Origin: JBCCEJ01 sp039030335
GTDB taxonomy: Bacteria > Pseudomonadota > Gammaproteobacteria > HK1
Reading direction: 5' to 3'
Assembly (NCBI GenBank): GCA_039030335.1
Contig: JBCCEJ010000039.1
Span: 1 to 52,846 of the forward strand
Length of the DNA: 52,846 bases
Shown: positions 16,510 to 24,717 of the stretch, piece after piece
Numbering within the stretch: the first letter of the stretch is position 1
How the letters are laid out: the number at the start of each line of letters is the position of its first letter
The notes under the pieces: model-generated
Told to the model about the DNA's origin: nothing
The model's input: only the letters and a program-made list of their open reading frames with translations
Databases searched by the model: none
Made by a program: the position numbers and the translations under genes

Positions 16510-17229
16510 TCACCGCAGGCTGGCGCCTCCATCCACGGGTATCGTCTGACCGGTTACGTAGTTGGCCTCGAGCGCGAGGTAGCGCACCGCCCGTGCAATC
16601 TGCTGAGGCGTGCCCATGCGCCCCAGCGGCACGCGCGCCAGCGTCGCGGCCTTGTAGTCGGGATCCGGTTCGTCCGCTGGCCACAAAATGGCTCCCGGCG
16701 CGACGCCGTTCACCCTGATCTCAGGCGCCAGGTCCAGCGCCAGGGTGCGCGTCAGGCTGGCGAGCCCGGCCTTGGCCGCGCTGTAGACCGGATGCTGCGC
16801 GAGCGTCTTGATCACCCAGACATCGAGTAGGTTGATGATGCATCCCTCACGCTCTGCGAGCGCCGGCCGGGTCGCCTGAGCGAGGAAGAACGGGCCCTTG
16901 AGATTCGACCCGAACAGGTCGTTCCACTGTTCTTCAGATGCATTTTCTATCGGCGTCGGATAGAACGTGGACGCATTGTTGACGAGCACATCGAGTCGCC
17001 CGGACCACCCGTATGCCCCATCTGCCAACGCTTTGCAGGCGGCCGGATCGCGGATATCGGCGGCGAGCGCCAGCGCGCTGTCAGGTCGGATGCGGTTCAG
17101 CTTCGCGACCAGCGCATCGGCAGGCTCGGCCGACGTCCTGTAGTTGACGACTACGTTGAGTCCCTGCGAGTGAAGGTCTTCCACAATGCTGGACCCGATC
17201 CGCACGGCCGATCCCGTGACGAGGGCCAC
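16510..17229 (-). CDS. Pteridine reductase-type short-chain dehydrogenase (PTR1/FolM-like)
   Basis: 239 aa, classical SDR length. The nucleotide motif is TGSAVRIG (5-12), the TGxxxRxG form typical of pteridine reductases that use NADPH. The catalytic set is Asp136, Tyr149 and Lys153 (IINLLD and YSAAK). Asp replaces the usual SDR Ser, and the spacing equals PTR1's Asp181/Tyr194/Lys198. NNASTFYPTP is also characteristic. It likely reduces dihydrobiopterin or dihydrofolate-like pterins, supplying tetrahydropterin or acting as an alternative folate reductase. It converges on the folB-folK-Nudix operon, which supports the pterin role. GTG 17229 is the only start after an in-frame stop. Confidence 0.9.
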   Translation of the reverse strand: MALVTGSAVRIGSSIVEDLHSQGLNVVVNYRTSAEPADALVAKLNRIRPDSALALAADIRDPAACKALADGAYGWSGRLDVLVNNASTFYPTPIENASEEQWNDLFGSNLKGPFFLAQATRPALAEREGCIINLLDVWVIKTLAQHPVYSAAKAGLASLTRTLALDLAPEIRVNGVAPGAILWPADEPDPDYKAATLARVPLGRMGTPQQIARAVRYLALEANYVTGQTIPVDGGASLR

Positions 17230-17644
17230 TTTGCCCGTATGCGGTTGTTGGGTCTACTCCTCGACGCGTTCTGACACTGATTAACCTCCGGACGTTTGCG
17301 GCGCTGTCGCCGTGCGCGTACATCATAGCGTCGCGACTGTCGGCGGGCAGCGCGGGCTACCTTCAAGGTTGCCCCGGGTCGTCGCGGCCTTCAGCTGACG
17401 AGGAGCGAGTCGGGCGGAGCCTGAGCGCGGTCGGTTGCATGTCGGCCGGCGCCAGCAGATCGCGTGACAGTTGCGGGCACGCCGCGGGAGAGCGAGGATT
17501 GAAGGCAGCGCTTAGCCGCGCAGGTCCCGCCGTCGGGTCACGACGCGCGCGCTGCGGCCGACTACAGCGGGTACAGACGCGCGGCATGCTGAGCGCATGC
17601 ATGGATTATTCAGGGTACACGCGGGAGGCTCAGGACAAGCGACG
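17230..17644. other. 415-bp divergent spacer between the pteridine reductase and uppP
   Basis: No protein with recognisable similarity or good initiation signals was found on either strand. A TATGAT hexamer on the minus strand near 17327-17322 could be a -10 for the reductase gene but lacks a good -35. GCATGC occurs twice (17584-17589 and 17595-17600) as a small inverted repeat about 45 bp before uppP. Confidence 0.4.
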
Positions 17645-18442
17645 ATGGACTGGCTGCAGACCGTGACACTCGCCCTGGTTCAGGGCCTTACCGAGTTTCT
17701 TCCAGTATCCAGCTCGGCGCACCTGATCCTCGCACCGCGTCTGCTCGGCTGGCCTGATCAGGGGCAGGCGTTCGACGTGGCCGTACATGTAGGCACGCTG
17801 GCCGCCGTCGTCAGCTACTTCCACCGGGAACTAGGCAAGATGCTGCGCGACTGGCTCGCGTCTCTCGCCGCACGGCGCGCCGTCGGTCACAGTTCGCTCG
17901 CGTGGGGTGTGTTCTGGGGCACCTTTCCGGCGGGCTTGACCGGAGTATTGGCCGGTGACCAGATCGAGCTGTTCCTGCGTTCTCCACTGGTCATCGCCGC
18001 CGCTACGATCGGCTTTGGGCTGGTGTTGTGGTGGGCGAGCGTACGCGACGATGGCGGGCGCGATGAATTCTCTATCGGTTGGCGGGATGTTCTGATAATC
18101 GGCTGCGCTCAAGCGCTCGCTTTGATCCCGGGTACGTCCCGGTCCGGAATCACCATCACCGCCGGTCTGTTGCTGGGGCTGCGCGCGACAGCCGCCGCGC
18201 GCTTTTCGTTCCTGCTCTCGGTACCCATCATCGCCGCCGCCGGCCTGTTGCACACGCTCGGACTCATCCAGCAGGGTGCATCGGCCGATTGGGCGGCGGT
18301 TGGCGTCGGTGCCCTGGTTGCGGCGCTTAGCGCTTTCGCTTGCATCCACGCCTTTTTGAAGTTGCTCGAACGGATCGGCATGCTGCCATTCATCGTCTAT
18401 CGATTGATTCTGGGGGCCGCGCTCGTGGTGTTGTTCTGGTAA
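17645..18442 (+). CDS. uppP: Undecaprenyl-diphosphatase UppP (BacA)
   Basis: 265 aa, seven to eight membrane helices. UppP removes one phosphate from undecaprenyl diphosphate, recycling the lipid carrier for peptidoglycan and O-antigen; it also confers bacitracin tolerance. The two active-site motifs are ALVQGLTEFLPVSSSAHL near the N-terminus and ALIPGTSRSGITIT in the middle. ATG 17645 gives the usual MDWLQ-type start; an upstream ATG at 17597 would add 16 unsupported residues. It appears monocistronic, and the 3' end converges on the epimerase-like gene. Confidence 0.95.
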   Translation: MDWLQTVTLALVQGLTEFLPVSSSAHLILAPRLLGWPDQGQAFDVAVHVGTLAAVVSYFHRELGKMLRDWLASLAARRAVGHSSLAWGVFWGTFPAGLTGVLAGDQIELFLRSPLVIAAATIGFGLVLWWASVRDDGGRDEFSIGWRDVLIIGCAQALALIPGTSRSGITITAGLLLGLRATAAARFSFLLSVPIIAAAGLLHTLGLIQQGASADWAAVGVGALVAALSAFACIHAFLKLLERIGMLPFIVYRLILGAALVVLFW

Positions 18443-18461
18443 CGGTCCGGTGCCGCGATGG

Positions 18462-19058
18462 CTAGCGTGACCGGCTGAGATAAGCGGGAGCGATATCTTC
18501 CAGAGGCGTAGCGTCGATACCGAGGGCCGCGAGGTGATCTTCTGAGCAGACGTTATCGACCTGCATGGAGCGTACATTGTCGACCGTCAGCAGCTTGACC
18601 GGCAGCAGTTGCATGACATACGCCTGCGCCATCGAGAGCCGCGTGCCCAGCGCGACTTCGCCTGCCGCTTTACTGCGCAGATATGCGCTCGGCGCATCGG
18701 CGCCGGCACCGAGCGAGCCGATATGGATCAGCCGTTGGATGCCATTCGCTACACAGGCGTTTGCGATCGATGCCGGGAGGTCGCGGTGGACGCGGTCGAA
18801 TTCCCCCGTGCTCGATTCGTGCAGGATACCGGCCATTACGATCACAGCGTCGGCGCCCGCCAGCGCGGCGCTGAGCGCCCCCGGGTCGTGAACGGTCGTT
18901 TCGATGAGGTCGAGATCCGGGAGCCGCGAGCGGATCTTCCGGGCGCCGGAGCGCCTTGTAACCAGACGCAGGCTGTAGCCGCGGTCAGTTAGCGCCGCCG
19001 CGATCTCAGAGCCGATGAATCCGGTTCCTCCGATGATCGCAACGGTGGGTTCAGCCAT
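18462..19058 (-). CDS. NAD(P)-binding epimerase-like protein with an internal deletion
   Basis: 198 aa, whereas related atypical SDRs (complex I NDUFA9-like / YbjT-like) are ~300-320 aa. The N-terminus has the nucleotide-binding AIIGGTGFIGSEIA (8-21), and VMAGILHES, IHIGSLGAGADAPSAYLRSK with Tyr126/Lys130 follow normally. After GEVA (about residue 136, near 18650) the sequence jumps to LSMAQAYVMQLLPVKLLTVD, which in full-length relatives lies more than 100 residues later. The substrate-domain text containing RPS.IFGPGD is missing, in frame. The C-terminus (LAALGIDATPLEDIAPAYL) is intact. It is either a remnant or a minimal nucleotide-binding protein. ATG 19058 was chosen to start at the Rossmann strand. 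Confidence 0.75.
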   Translation of the reverse strand: MAEPTVAIIGGTGFIGSEIAAALTDRGYSLRLVTRRSGARKIRSRLPDLDLIETTVHDPGALSAALAGADAVIVMAGILHESSTGEFDRVHRDLPASIANACVANGIQRLIHIGSLGAGADAPSAYLRSKAAGEVALGTRLSMAQAYVMQLLPVKLLTVDNVRSMQVDNVCSEDHLAALGIDATPLEDIAPAYLSRSR

Positions 19059-19228
19059 CGCCAGATTGGACTCACTGCAAGCGATTTGAACGCGATGCGC
19101 GATTTTCGGCACGCACGGATCGATGGTCAAGGCGCTTCGCTCGGGTTGGCACGGCCGGCCGCATCTTCACGACGTTATCGGTGCTATCATGAAGTGAGTG
19201 GACAAGCCGGTCTTGCGAGGGTGCGTGC

Positions 19229-19585
19229 GTGGCTGATGCTGCCGGTGCGGACGTGCTGCAAACCCTTGCAGCAACGCTGGAAGCGAGAAAACAAGCTAGC
19301 GCGGAACGCTCGTACGTCTCGAGCTTGTACGCAGCCGGAACCGACGCCATCTTGAAGAAGATTGGCGAGGAAGCGACGGAGACCGTCATCGCCGGCAAGG
19401 GCAGTGATGATGCCGCCCTTATTCACGAGACGGCTGACCTTTGGTTTCACACGCTGGTCCTGTTGGCACATCGAGGACTGGCACCCGGTGCGGTGCTCGA
19501 TGAGCTCGCCCGGCGAACTGGCATCTCGGGTCATGCCGAAAAAGCGGCGCGCCGGACGCGGTCGCAGACAGACAACAACCCCTGA
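19229..19585 (+). CDS. hisE: Phosphoribosyl-ATP pyrophosphatase
   Basis: 118 aa, a stand-alone HisE of the MazG-like all-alpha fold. It converts phosphoribosyl-ATP to phosphoribosyl-AMP, the second step of histidine synthesis. Typical text is LEARKQASAERSYVSSLY, KKIGEEATETVIAGKG and LIHETADLWFHTLVLL, whose acidic residues bind magnesium. GTG 19229 is the start. hisI is not adjacent, but hisE directly before tatABC is the known Pseudomonas arrangement, so the four genes probably form one operon. Confidence 0.95.
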   Translation: MADAAGADVLQTLAATLEARKQASAERSYVSSLYAAGTDAILKKIGEEATETVIAGKGSDDAALIHETADLWFHTLVLLAHRGLAPGAVLDELARRTGISGHAEKAARRTRSQTDNNP

Positions 19586-19614
19586 CGGAATTCTGCGTAA
19601 AGAGGTATCAACCA

Positions 19615-19836
19615 ATGGGTCCCAGTCCCTGGCAGCTGTTGATTGTCCTGGTGATCGTGTTGCTGGTGTTCGGCACCAAGAAGCTTCGCGGCGCCGGCGG
19701 CGACCTGGGTAGCGCTATCAAGAACTTCAAGAGCGCGATGAAAGGCGGCGGCAACGAAGAGAAGCCGGCCGAAAAGCTCGAGACGACCGCGCAGGTCATC
19801 GAAGGCGAGGCCACCAAAGAACAAGACAAGGCCTGA
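19615..19836 (+). CDS. tatA: Sec-independent protein translocase subunit TatA
   Basis: 73 aa. TatA oligomerises to let folded, twin-arginine-tagged proteins cross the inner membrane. It has one N-terminal membrane helix (about 5-18, WQLLIVLVIVLLVFG), the conserved FG followed by TKKLRG, then an amphipathic helix (GGDLGSAIKNFKSAMKG) and a short charged tail. ATG 19615 has AAAGAGG upstream. A hairpin at 19852-19890 follows and may favour TatA production over TatB and TatC. Confidence 0.96.
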   Translation: MGPSPWQLLIVLVIVLLVFGTKKLRGAGGDLGSAIKNFKSAMKGGGNEEKPAEKLETTAQVIEGEATKEQDKA

Positions 19837-19851
19837 CCTCGCCGACCGGGT

Positions 19852-19890
19852 GGGCCTCAGCCCGACGCTATCCGCGGCGGACTGAGACCC
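19852..19890 (+). promoter_or_regulatory. Stem-loop between tatA and tatB
   Basis: GGGCCTCAG (19852-19860) pairs with CTGAGACCC (19882-19890), nine positions with one G-U type mismatch and a 21-base GC-rich loop. No T-run follows. It sits just after the tatA stop, where a structure could protect the tatA message or reduce read-through so that TatA exceeds TatB. Confidence 0.45.
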
Positions 19891-19918
19891 GTACGCCCGG
19901 TAACGGACGACTAATCCC

Positions 19919-20668
19919 GTGTTTGACGTTGGCTTACAAGAGCTGTTCCTGATCGGCCTGATCGGGCTGGTCGTTATCGGCCCGAAGCGGTTGCCAAAAC
20001 TGGCCCGGACGCTCGGGGTCTACGTCGGGAAGATGCGCCGGTTCGTGACCGATGTGCGTTCGGACGTCGAACGGGAACTGCGCGCCGAGGAACTGCGTCA
20101 GAACTTCGACGTCGGCGATGAGATAGAAGACGTCAAACGCGCCATGGAGTCGGCTACGTCGGAGTTCACCGCCGCGCATGATGTCGTTCAGGAAGTGCAG
20201 CAGGAGATTGCTGAGACGAACCGGGCTTTCGCAGTGCCGGATGGGGACGACGCGGACGAATCGGCGGCGGACCCGACTACGAGCGAATCCGACCGCGCAG
20301 ATGCCGGTCACGCGAACATCGGGGCCGACGCGGTCGAACCGGGGTCGACCAGCTCCGATGCGGTCGAGGATGTGGCCGCCCGGCATGAAGCCGTCAGCTC
20401 CGGCGCTGACCCGGCCGCCGCCGCAGAGGAAGGCCCGGATTCTGCCGGTAGGCGCCTCGATGAGTCGCCGTCCATTGCGGCTCACGGTGCCGTTGCGTCA
20501 CCGCAGCAGGATGACGAAATAACCGTGCTCAATCCCAATGCCAGCATGCATCGGGACGATACCAAAACAGCTGAGCCAGCAATGGAAGCCAGTTTGCCGG
20601 AACCGGACGACGAGCAGACCGCGCTGAACCGCAGAGCCGGGCAGGATGCCGGCTCTCCGACGACCTGA
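19919..20668 (+). CDS. tatB: Sec-independent protein translocase subunit TatB
   Basis: 249 aa from GTG 19919. TatB with TatC forms the receptor for twin-arginine signal peptides. The N-terminal membrane segment and hinge are standard: FDVGLQELFLIGLIGLVVIG, then PKRLPKLARTLGVYVGKMRR, and an amphipathic helix to about residue 95. The remaining ~150 residues are unusually long for TatB, rich in Asp, Glu, Ser and Ala, and predicted disordered by eye. Family members are often 120-180 aa, so the tail is extended but shows no domain. Confidence 0.93.
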   Translation: MFDVGLQELFLIGLIGLVVIGPKRLPKLARTLGVYVGKMRRFVTDVRSDVERELRAEELRQNFDVGDEIEDVKRAMESATSEFTAAHDVVQEVQQEIAETNRAFAVPDGDDADESAADPTTSESDRADAGHANIGADAVEPGSTSSDAVEDVAARHEAVSSGADPAAAAEEGPDSAGRRLDESPSIAAHGAVASPQQDDEITVLNPNASMHRDDTKTAEPAMEASLPEPDDEQTALNRRAGQDAGSPTT

Positions 20669-20700
20669 CTGAGGTTGGCAGAAACGTTACGGCCACCATC

Positions 20701-21552
20701 TTGAACGACGCTGAAAACAACGCTGAGATGACCTTCGTGGAGCACCTGATCGAGCTCCGTGACCGCGTGTTGCGCGTCGTCATCGCGGTGGTCGCCGTGC
20801 TGCTTTGTGCGTTGCCATTTGCCAACGACCTGTACGGCGTCCTGGCCGCACCCCTCGTCAGTCAGCTTCCCGAAGGCACCTCGATGATCGCGACGCAGGT
20901 CGCGTCACCGTTTTTGACCCCGTTCAAGATGGTGCTTTGGATGTCGGTGTTCGTGACCATTCCGGTCACGCTGTATCAGCTATGGGCGTTTGTGGCGCCA
21001 GGGCTCTATCAACATGAGAAGCGCCTCGTGCTGCCGCTCGCCGTCACCAGCACGTTGTTGTTTTACGCTGGTATGGCATTCGCATATTTCGTCGTGTTTC
21101 CGCTCGTGTTTCCCTTCCTTATCGGCTACGCCGCCGACGGGGTAACGGTCGCTACCGACATCGGCGCGTACCTCGATTTCGTCATCACGATCTTTTTTGC
21201 TTTCGGGGTGGCCTTCGAGGTACCCGTTGCCACGATCCTGCTCTGCTGGACCGGCGTCACGACACCCGACGCGCTCATCGAGAAGCGCCCTTACATCATC
21301 GTCGGCGCATTCGTCGTCGGCATGCTGCTGACGCCACCGGATCTGATCTCACAGACGCTGCTTGCGATTCCGATGTGGGCGCTGTTCGAGCTGGGTGTGA
21401 TTTTCGCGCGCTTCTATGTGAAACCCGACGACGTGGACGACTGGTCCGAGGAAGAGCCAAACGACGGTTTTGACCAGGTCGGGACGGAAGATGGCGCCGA
21501 TGATGACCCGGATGGCTACCGGCGTGCCGAAGAGGCGGAGTCGGGGCCATAG
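20701..21552 (+). CDS. tatC: Sec-independent protein translocase subunit TatC
   Basis: 283 aa with six membrane helices. TatC recognises the twin-arginine motif. The N-terminus has the conserved FVEHLIELRDRVLR, and TatC text includes PEGTSMIATQVASPFLTPFK, LYQLWAFVAPGLYQHEKR and FAFGVAFEVPV. A ~40-residue acidic tail follows the last helix. TTG 20701 is the annotated start; ATG 20728 directly before TFVEHLIELR is an alternative. It is the last gene of hisE-tatABC and converges on the DUF4340 gene. Confidence 0.95.
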   Translation: MNDAENNAEMTFVEHLIELRDRVLRVVIAVVAVLLCALPFANDLYGVLAAPLVSQLPEGTSMIATQVASPFLTPFKMVLWMSVFVTIPVTLYQLWAFVAPGLYQHEKRLVLPLAVTSTLLFYAGMAFAYFVVFPLVFPFLIGYAADGVTVATDIGAYLDFVITIFFAFGVAFEVPVATILLCWTGVTTPDALIEKRPYIIVGAFVVGMLLTPPDLISQTLLAIPMWALFELGVIFARFYVKPDDVDDWSEEEPNDGFDQVGTEDGADDDPDGYRRAEEAESGP

Positions 21553-21602
21553 CGGTGCCGGCGTTCTGGCCGGTTCGGAATCCAGGTGACCAGTCGGTGC
21601 TG

Positions 21603-22505
21603 TCAACTGCGCGCCGCGCGGGCGCGCAGGTCGCCTGCACCGCGCCCGCGTATACGCTCGGACTGACCGGCTTCGAACAGCTGTCTGATGCGTGTCCGCG
21701 GGAACTGGTACTGCAGGTTCAAGGCGGGTAACCCGAGCCAGCCATGCTCCCCTGCTTCGCGTACCTTGAATTGCAGTACGTCGCCCGTGCTGAGCGTCAC
21801 CGCAATGTTGTCGCGCCACTTCACCGCAGGGTCCATGGCCATAACCGCCGTTGCGCTGGCGGCCTGCCATCGGCTTACCAGTGTCACCACGGCATCTGCT
21901 GACACCGCAAATTCTGATGGTGCCCAAGTCCATTTGCCCGCCCCCAGTTTGAGCTCGAAGGCCTCTGCGCGTATCGCTTTCACATTGGCGCCGGGTGGCA
22001 GCGGAGCCGGGTGTACGAATCCGGCTGCGGGTTGGTCGAGATGGTGAAAGAAGTGATCTTTTAGCAGCGCAACACGCTGCTCGACCCGGACGTAGCGCAG
22101 ATCGTCGAGACTTTGGCGGGCACCGATCTCAAGGGCCGTGCCATTCAGTGCGACGACGAGTTGAGGTGGTGCCAGCCCGGCTTCGGCTAACGGTATCGCT
22201 GCGACGGGGTAGAACACGTTGGTGGTCGCGCCGGCAAGTGAGGCGATAGCGGCCGCGCGTACCGGATTGGCGCGGGCTGCGAATGGTTCCGTGACCCTCC
22301 AGAAATCCCCGTTTCGCGTCAGGGCGACGAGCGACCCATCCTGTCGCTGAATTTGGATGTCTTTAACGGTTCCCGGCGACAGGGCGGTCAATCTCAATGC
22401 CTCAGAGCCGACCGGCGTGGAGGTTCGTGTCAACCAGGACACCGCGGCAAGCGCAGCAAAGAGCAGCGCCGCGGCGCCGAGGTTGAGCCACAGTTTGCGC
22501 ATCAT
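21603..22505 (-). CDS. DUF4340-domain membrane-anchored protein
   Basis: 300 aa. One N-terminal membrane segment (about 8-26) is followed by a large extracytoplasmic beta-rich domain of the DUF4340 type: VKDIQIQRQDGSLVALTRNG and FWRVTEPFAARANPVRAAAI are the repeated W-rich unit of that family. It starts 9 bp after the GldG-like gene and is the last member of the ABC operon. In other bacteria this protein is commonly encoded with GldG/GldF-like exporters, function unknown. The final codons contain a perfect 9-bp hairpin (21607-21629) that faces the convergent tatC end but has no T-run. Confidence 0.8.
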   Translation of the reverse strand: MMRKLWLNLGAAALLFAALAAVSWLTRTSTPVGSEALRLTALSPGTVKDIQIQRQDGSLVALTRNGDFWRVTEPFAARANPVRAAAIASLAGATTNVFYPVAAIPLAEAGLAPPQLVVALNGTALEIGARQSLDDLRYVRVEQRVALLKDHFFHHLDQPAAGFVHPAPLPPGANVKAIRAEAFELKLGAGKWTWAPSEFAVSADAVVTLVSRWQAASATAVMAMDPAVKWRDNIAVTLSTGDVLQFKVREAGEHGWLGLPALNLQYQFPRTRIRQLFEAGQSERIRGRGAGDLRARAARS

Positions 22506-22514
22506 GCCCGGTCG

Positions 22515-23876
22515 TTAGCGATGCCGCCGGCGCCACCAGGTCCAGGCGGCAGCCAATATGAAAGTGCCGGGGAGTCCGAACAGGGCCCCGAGACCGATGA
22601 CGCCGGATTGCAGCGGCGTCAGCTCCAGTGTTCCATCCGGATCGGTGCGCGCCGGTATCGCCACGAGCTCGTCGTCCTCGACGAGCCATGTCAGCAAGCG
22701 CAGCCCCAGATCCAGGTTACCGCTGTTTCCGATCGCGGCATTCGACAGGAAATCGCCATCGCTGACGACGATGACGCGTTGGTTGGCCTCTGGCGCCGGG
22801 CGCACCAGCGCCAAGGCTATTGCGAATGGTCCGCGCCGATCGGACTCCGCATCGAATCCGACCGTGCCTGCAAGGCGACCGCGTTCCGCCCAGACGTCTG
22901 CCGAGGTAGTCAGCAATGAAGTAGCCCGCCATGCCGAGCTCGGGCCTGCCCCGCTGGTGGCGAGGCCGGCTGCGCCTGGAAAGATCGTCAACACGTTGAA
23001 GCCGCGTAGCGCAGGATGCTGCGCGTAGCGATTGACCAGCACAAACGTCGGGTCTCCCATACCCATTCGGGTGAATTGTTCGCTCGCCGGGTCGATCAGC
23101 GTTCCAGGCACGACCTCAATTGACAGATATTCCGCCAATGCGTTCAGACTCGGCTCGGCATCGGGGTCCAGGAGCCAAAGCAGATTTCCGCCGCGTTCGA
23201 GGTAATCGGTCAGTAGCCGCACTTCAGCGCCGAGCAGCGCCACGCGCGGGCCAGCGACGACCAGCACGGCGGTATTGTCGGGAACGCCGCCCGCGCGTGC
23301 CAGGCTGAGCGGCTGCAACTGAAACCCCTTTGCTTCCAGCTGTCTGCCAAGCGTGCCCAGATCGTGGTTGGCGCGGCCAGTCAGGTTCCGCTCGCCGTGG
23401 TCTTCCAGGAACGCAACGATCGGTGTGCGCGCGCGGGACAGTTGCAAGATAGCATTTGTAAGTGAGCGCTCACTCGGGCGCTCGACGATGCGCTGCCGGG
23501 TGTCGTAGCGCAGTACTACCGCCCCGGCCCTGTTGATGCCGGCGTCGCGCAGCCGCTGTGGTTCCAGGTCTGGATTTACGAAAGTGACCGAAAGGTCGGC
23601 ACCCTGGCCCTGAAACCGGCGCAGCAGTTCGCCGAGGATCCGTCCGCGCGCTCCATCCGGGCGTGCAAACACTTCGATTGCGAGCGGCTTGCGCAACGTC
23701 GAAAGCACTTCGGTGCTGGCCTGCGATAAGGTGTTGCGACCCGCGCGCGTCCAGTCGAATTCCAGCGCATGGCGGGTGCTGAGCCAGGCAGCCAGCCCGA
23801 GTGAAGCAACCACCAGCGCGACGGTTAGCGCGCGCGTTCCCCGCGCGACCCGCCGCGACTTTTCCGTCAGCTGCAT
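22515..23876 (-). CDS. GldG-family ABC transporter auxiliary protein
   Basis: 453 aa. It has an N-terminal membrane helix (about 17-33), a long periplasmic region and a C-terminal helix near 425-445 (GVIGLGALFGLPGTFILAAA) followed by WWRRRHR. The text LSQASTEVLSTLRKPLAIEV, IVAFLEDHGERN and LLWLLDPDAEPSLNALAEYL marks the ABC_transp_aux/GldG family. In Bacteroidetes GldG works in gliding motility with GldA and GldF. In proteobacteria the role is unknown. It is third in the ABC operon, 96 bp after the permease gene. Confidence 0.85.
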   Translation of the reverse strand: MQLTEKSRRVARGTRALTVALVVASLGLAAWLSTRHALEFDWTRAGRNTLSQASTEVLSTLRKPLAIEVFARPDGARGRILGELLRRFQGQGADLSVTFVNPDLEPQRLRDAGINRAGAVVLRYDTRQRIVERPSERSLTNAILQLSRARTPIVAFLEDHGERNLTGRANHDLGTLGRQLEAKGFQLQPLSLARAGGVPDNTAVLVVAGPRVALLGAEVRLLTDYLERGGNLLWLLDPDAEPSLNALAEYLSIEVVPGTLIDPASEQFTRMGMGDPTFVLVNRYAQHPALRGFNVLTIFPGAAGLATSGAGPSSAWRATSLLTTSADVWAERGRLAGTVGFDAESDRRGPFAIALALVRPAPEANQRVIVVSDGDFLSNAAIGNSGNLDLGLRLLTWLVEDDELVAIPARTDPDGTLELTPLQSGVIGLGALFGLPGTFILAAAWTWWRRRHR

Positions 23877-23972
23877 GACGCCAACTCCAGAGCGCGAAGC
23901 GATGTGGGCTCACGTGCGCGCCGGGTGTCTGGCGGAAGCCTGGCCTGCCGTTGTCGAAAAGTCATGGCAAGG

Positions 23973-24710
23973 TCAGACCGGACTCCGCCTTGCGGCGATA
24001 CGGCTCGTCGTCAAATAGAGAAACAGCGCGATGCCGACCAGGAAATAGCCCAGATCAGCCGTGCTTATCAACCCGCGCAGAAAGGTGCGGAAATGGTGTA
24101 GGACCGAGAGGTATTCGAACAGGCTCGCGCGCTCTACGCCCCAGTCGAGCATCCACAGCATCAGGGTCATACCGAATGCGCCGGCGCCCGCCATAGCGGG
24201 CTGGACAGTCATTGAAGAGACGAACAGTCCGAGCGCGGCGAACAGACCGGTGATTAGCAACAGACCCAGCAGACCAGCGCTTAGCTGACCGAAGTCGAGG
24301 TTGGTGCCTACTGCGAGCGAGGCAGGCATCAGCAAAGTCAATCCGACGATAATGCCGAGGAAAGCAGCCACTCCCAGGAACTTGCCCATGACGATGGCGG
24401 CCGCGCTGACCGGCGCGCTCAGAAGCAGGACGAGTGTGCGGGCACGTTCTTCTTCTGCGAACGCGCGCATCGTCAGCAGCGGTACGAGCACCATCATCAC
24501 GAAAGCGCAGGTTTCGAGCAGCGGCATGGCCACCATGCGCGTGACGCCAGGTGCACCTGGCAGGCCTTGCAACTGACCTTGCGCCTGCGCAAACGCCTGC
24601 AGCAACCGCAGAAATACATAGGCCAGGACCGCCTGCGTTACGGCCAGCAACAGCCATGCGAGGGGAGTTTGAAAAAGGCTGAACAGCTCGCGTTTTGCGA
24701 TGGCGAACAT
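23973..24710 (-). CDS. ABC-2 type permease (GldF-like)
   Basis: About 245 aa, six membrane helices, beginning FAIAKRELFSLFQTPLAWLL, the standard ABC-2/GldF N-terminus with an amphipathic elbow before the first helix. VPLLTMRAFAEEERARTLVL and LLSAPVSAAAIVMGKFLGVA are the typical permease-coupling segments. ATG 24710 begins 7 bp after the ATPase stop; an upstream in-frame TTG at 24734 would overlap it. It forms the membrane channel for the ATPase at 24718-25650. The cargo is unknown. Confidence 0.9.
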   Translation of the reverse strand: MFAIAKRELFSLFQTPLAWLLLAVTQAVLAYVFLRLLQAFAQAQGQLQGLPGAPGVTRMVAMPLLETCAFVMMVLVPLLTMRAFAEEERARTLVLLLSAPVSAAAIVMGKFLGVAAFLGIIVGLTLLMPASLAVGTNLDFGQLSAGLLGLLLITGLFAALGLFVSSMTVQPAMAGAGAFGMTLMLWMLDWGVERASLFEYLSVLHHFRTFLRGLISTADLGYFLVGIALFLYLTTSRIAARRSPV

Positions 24711-24717
24711 CGTTGGC

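Noticed and set aside
17363..17602. 79-codon minus-strand frame in the spacer before uppP
   Set aside because: Composition is Arg/Pro/Ala-rich with no ribosome-binding site or family similarity.
21607..21629. Perfect 9-bp hairpin as bidirectional terminator between tatC and the DUF4340 gene
   Set aside because: It lies within the last DUF4340 codons and has no T-run on either strand; the repeat may simply reflect GC-rich Arg/Ala codons.
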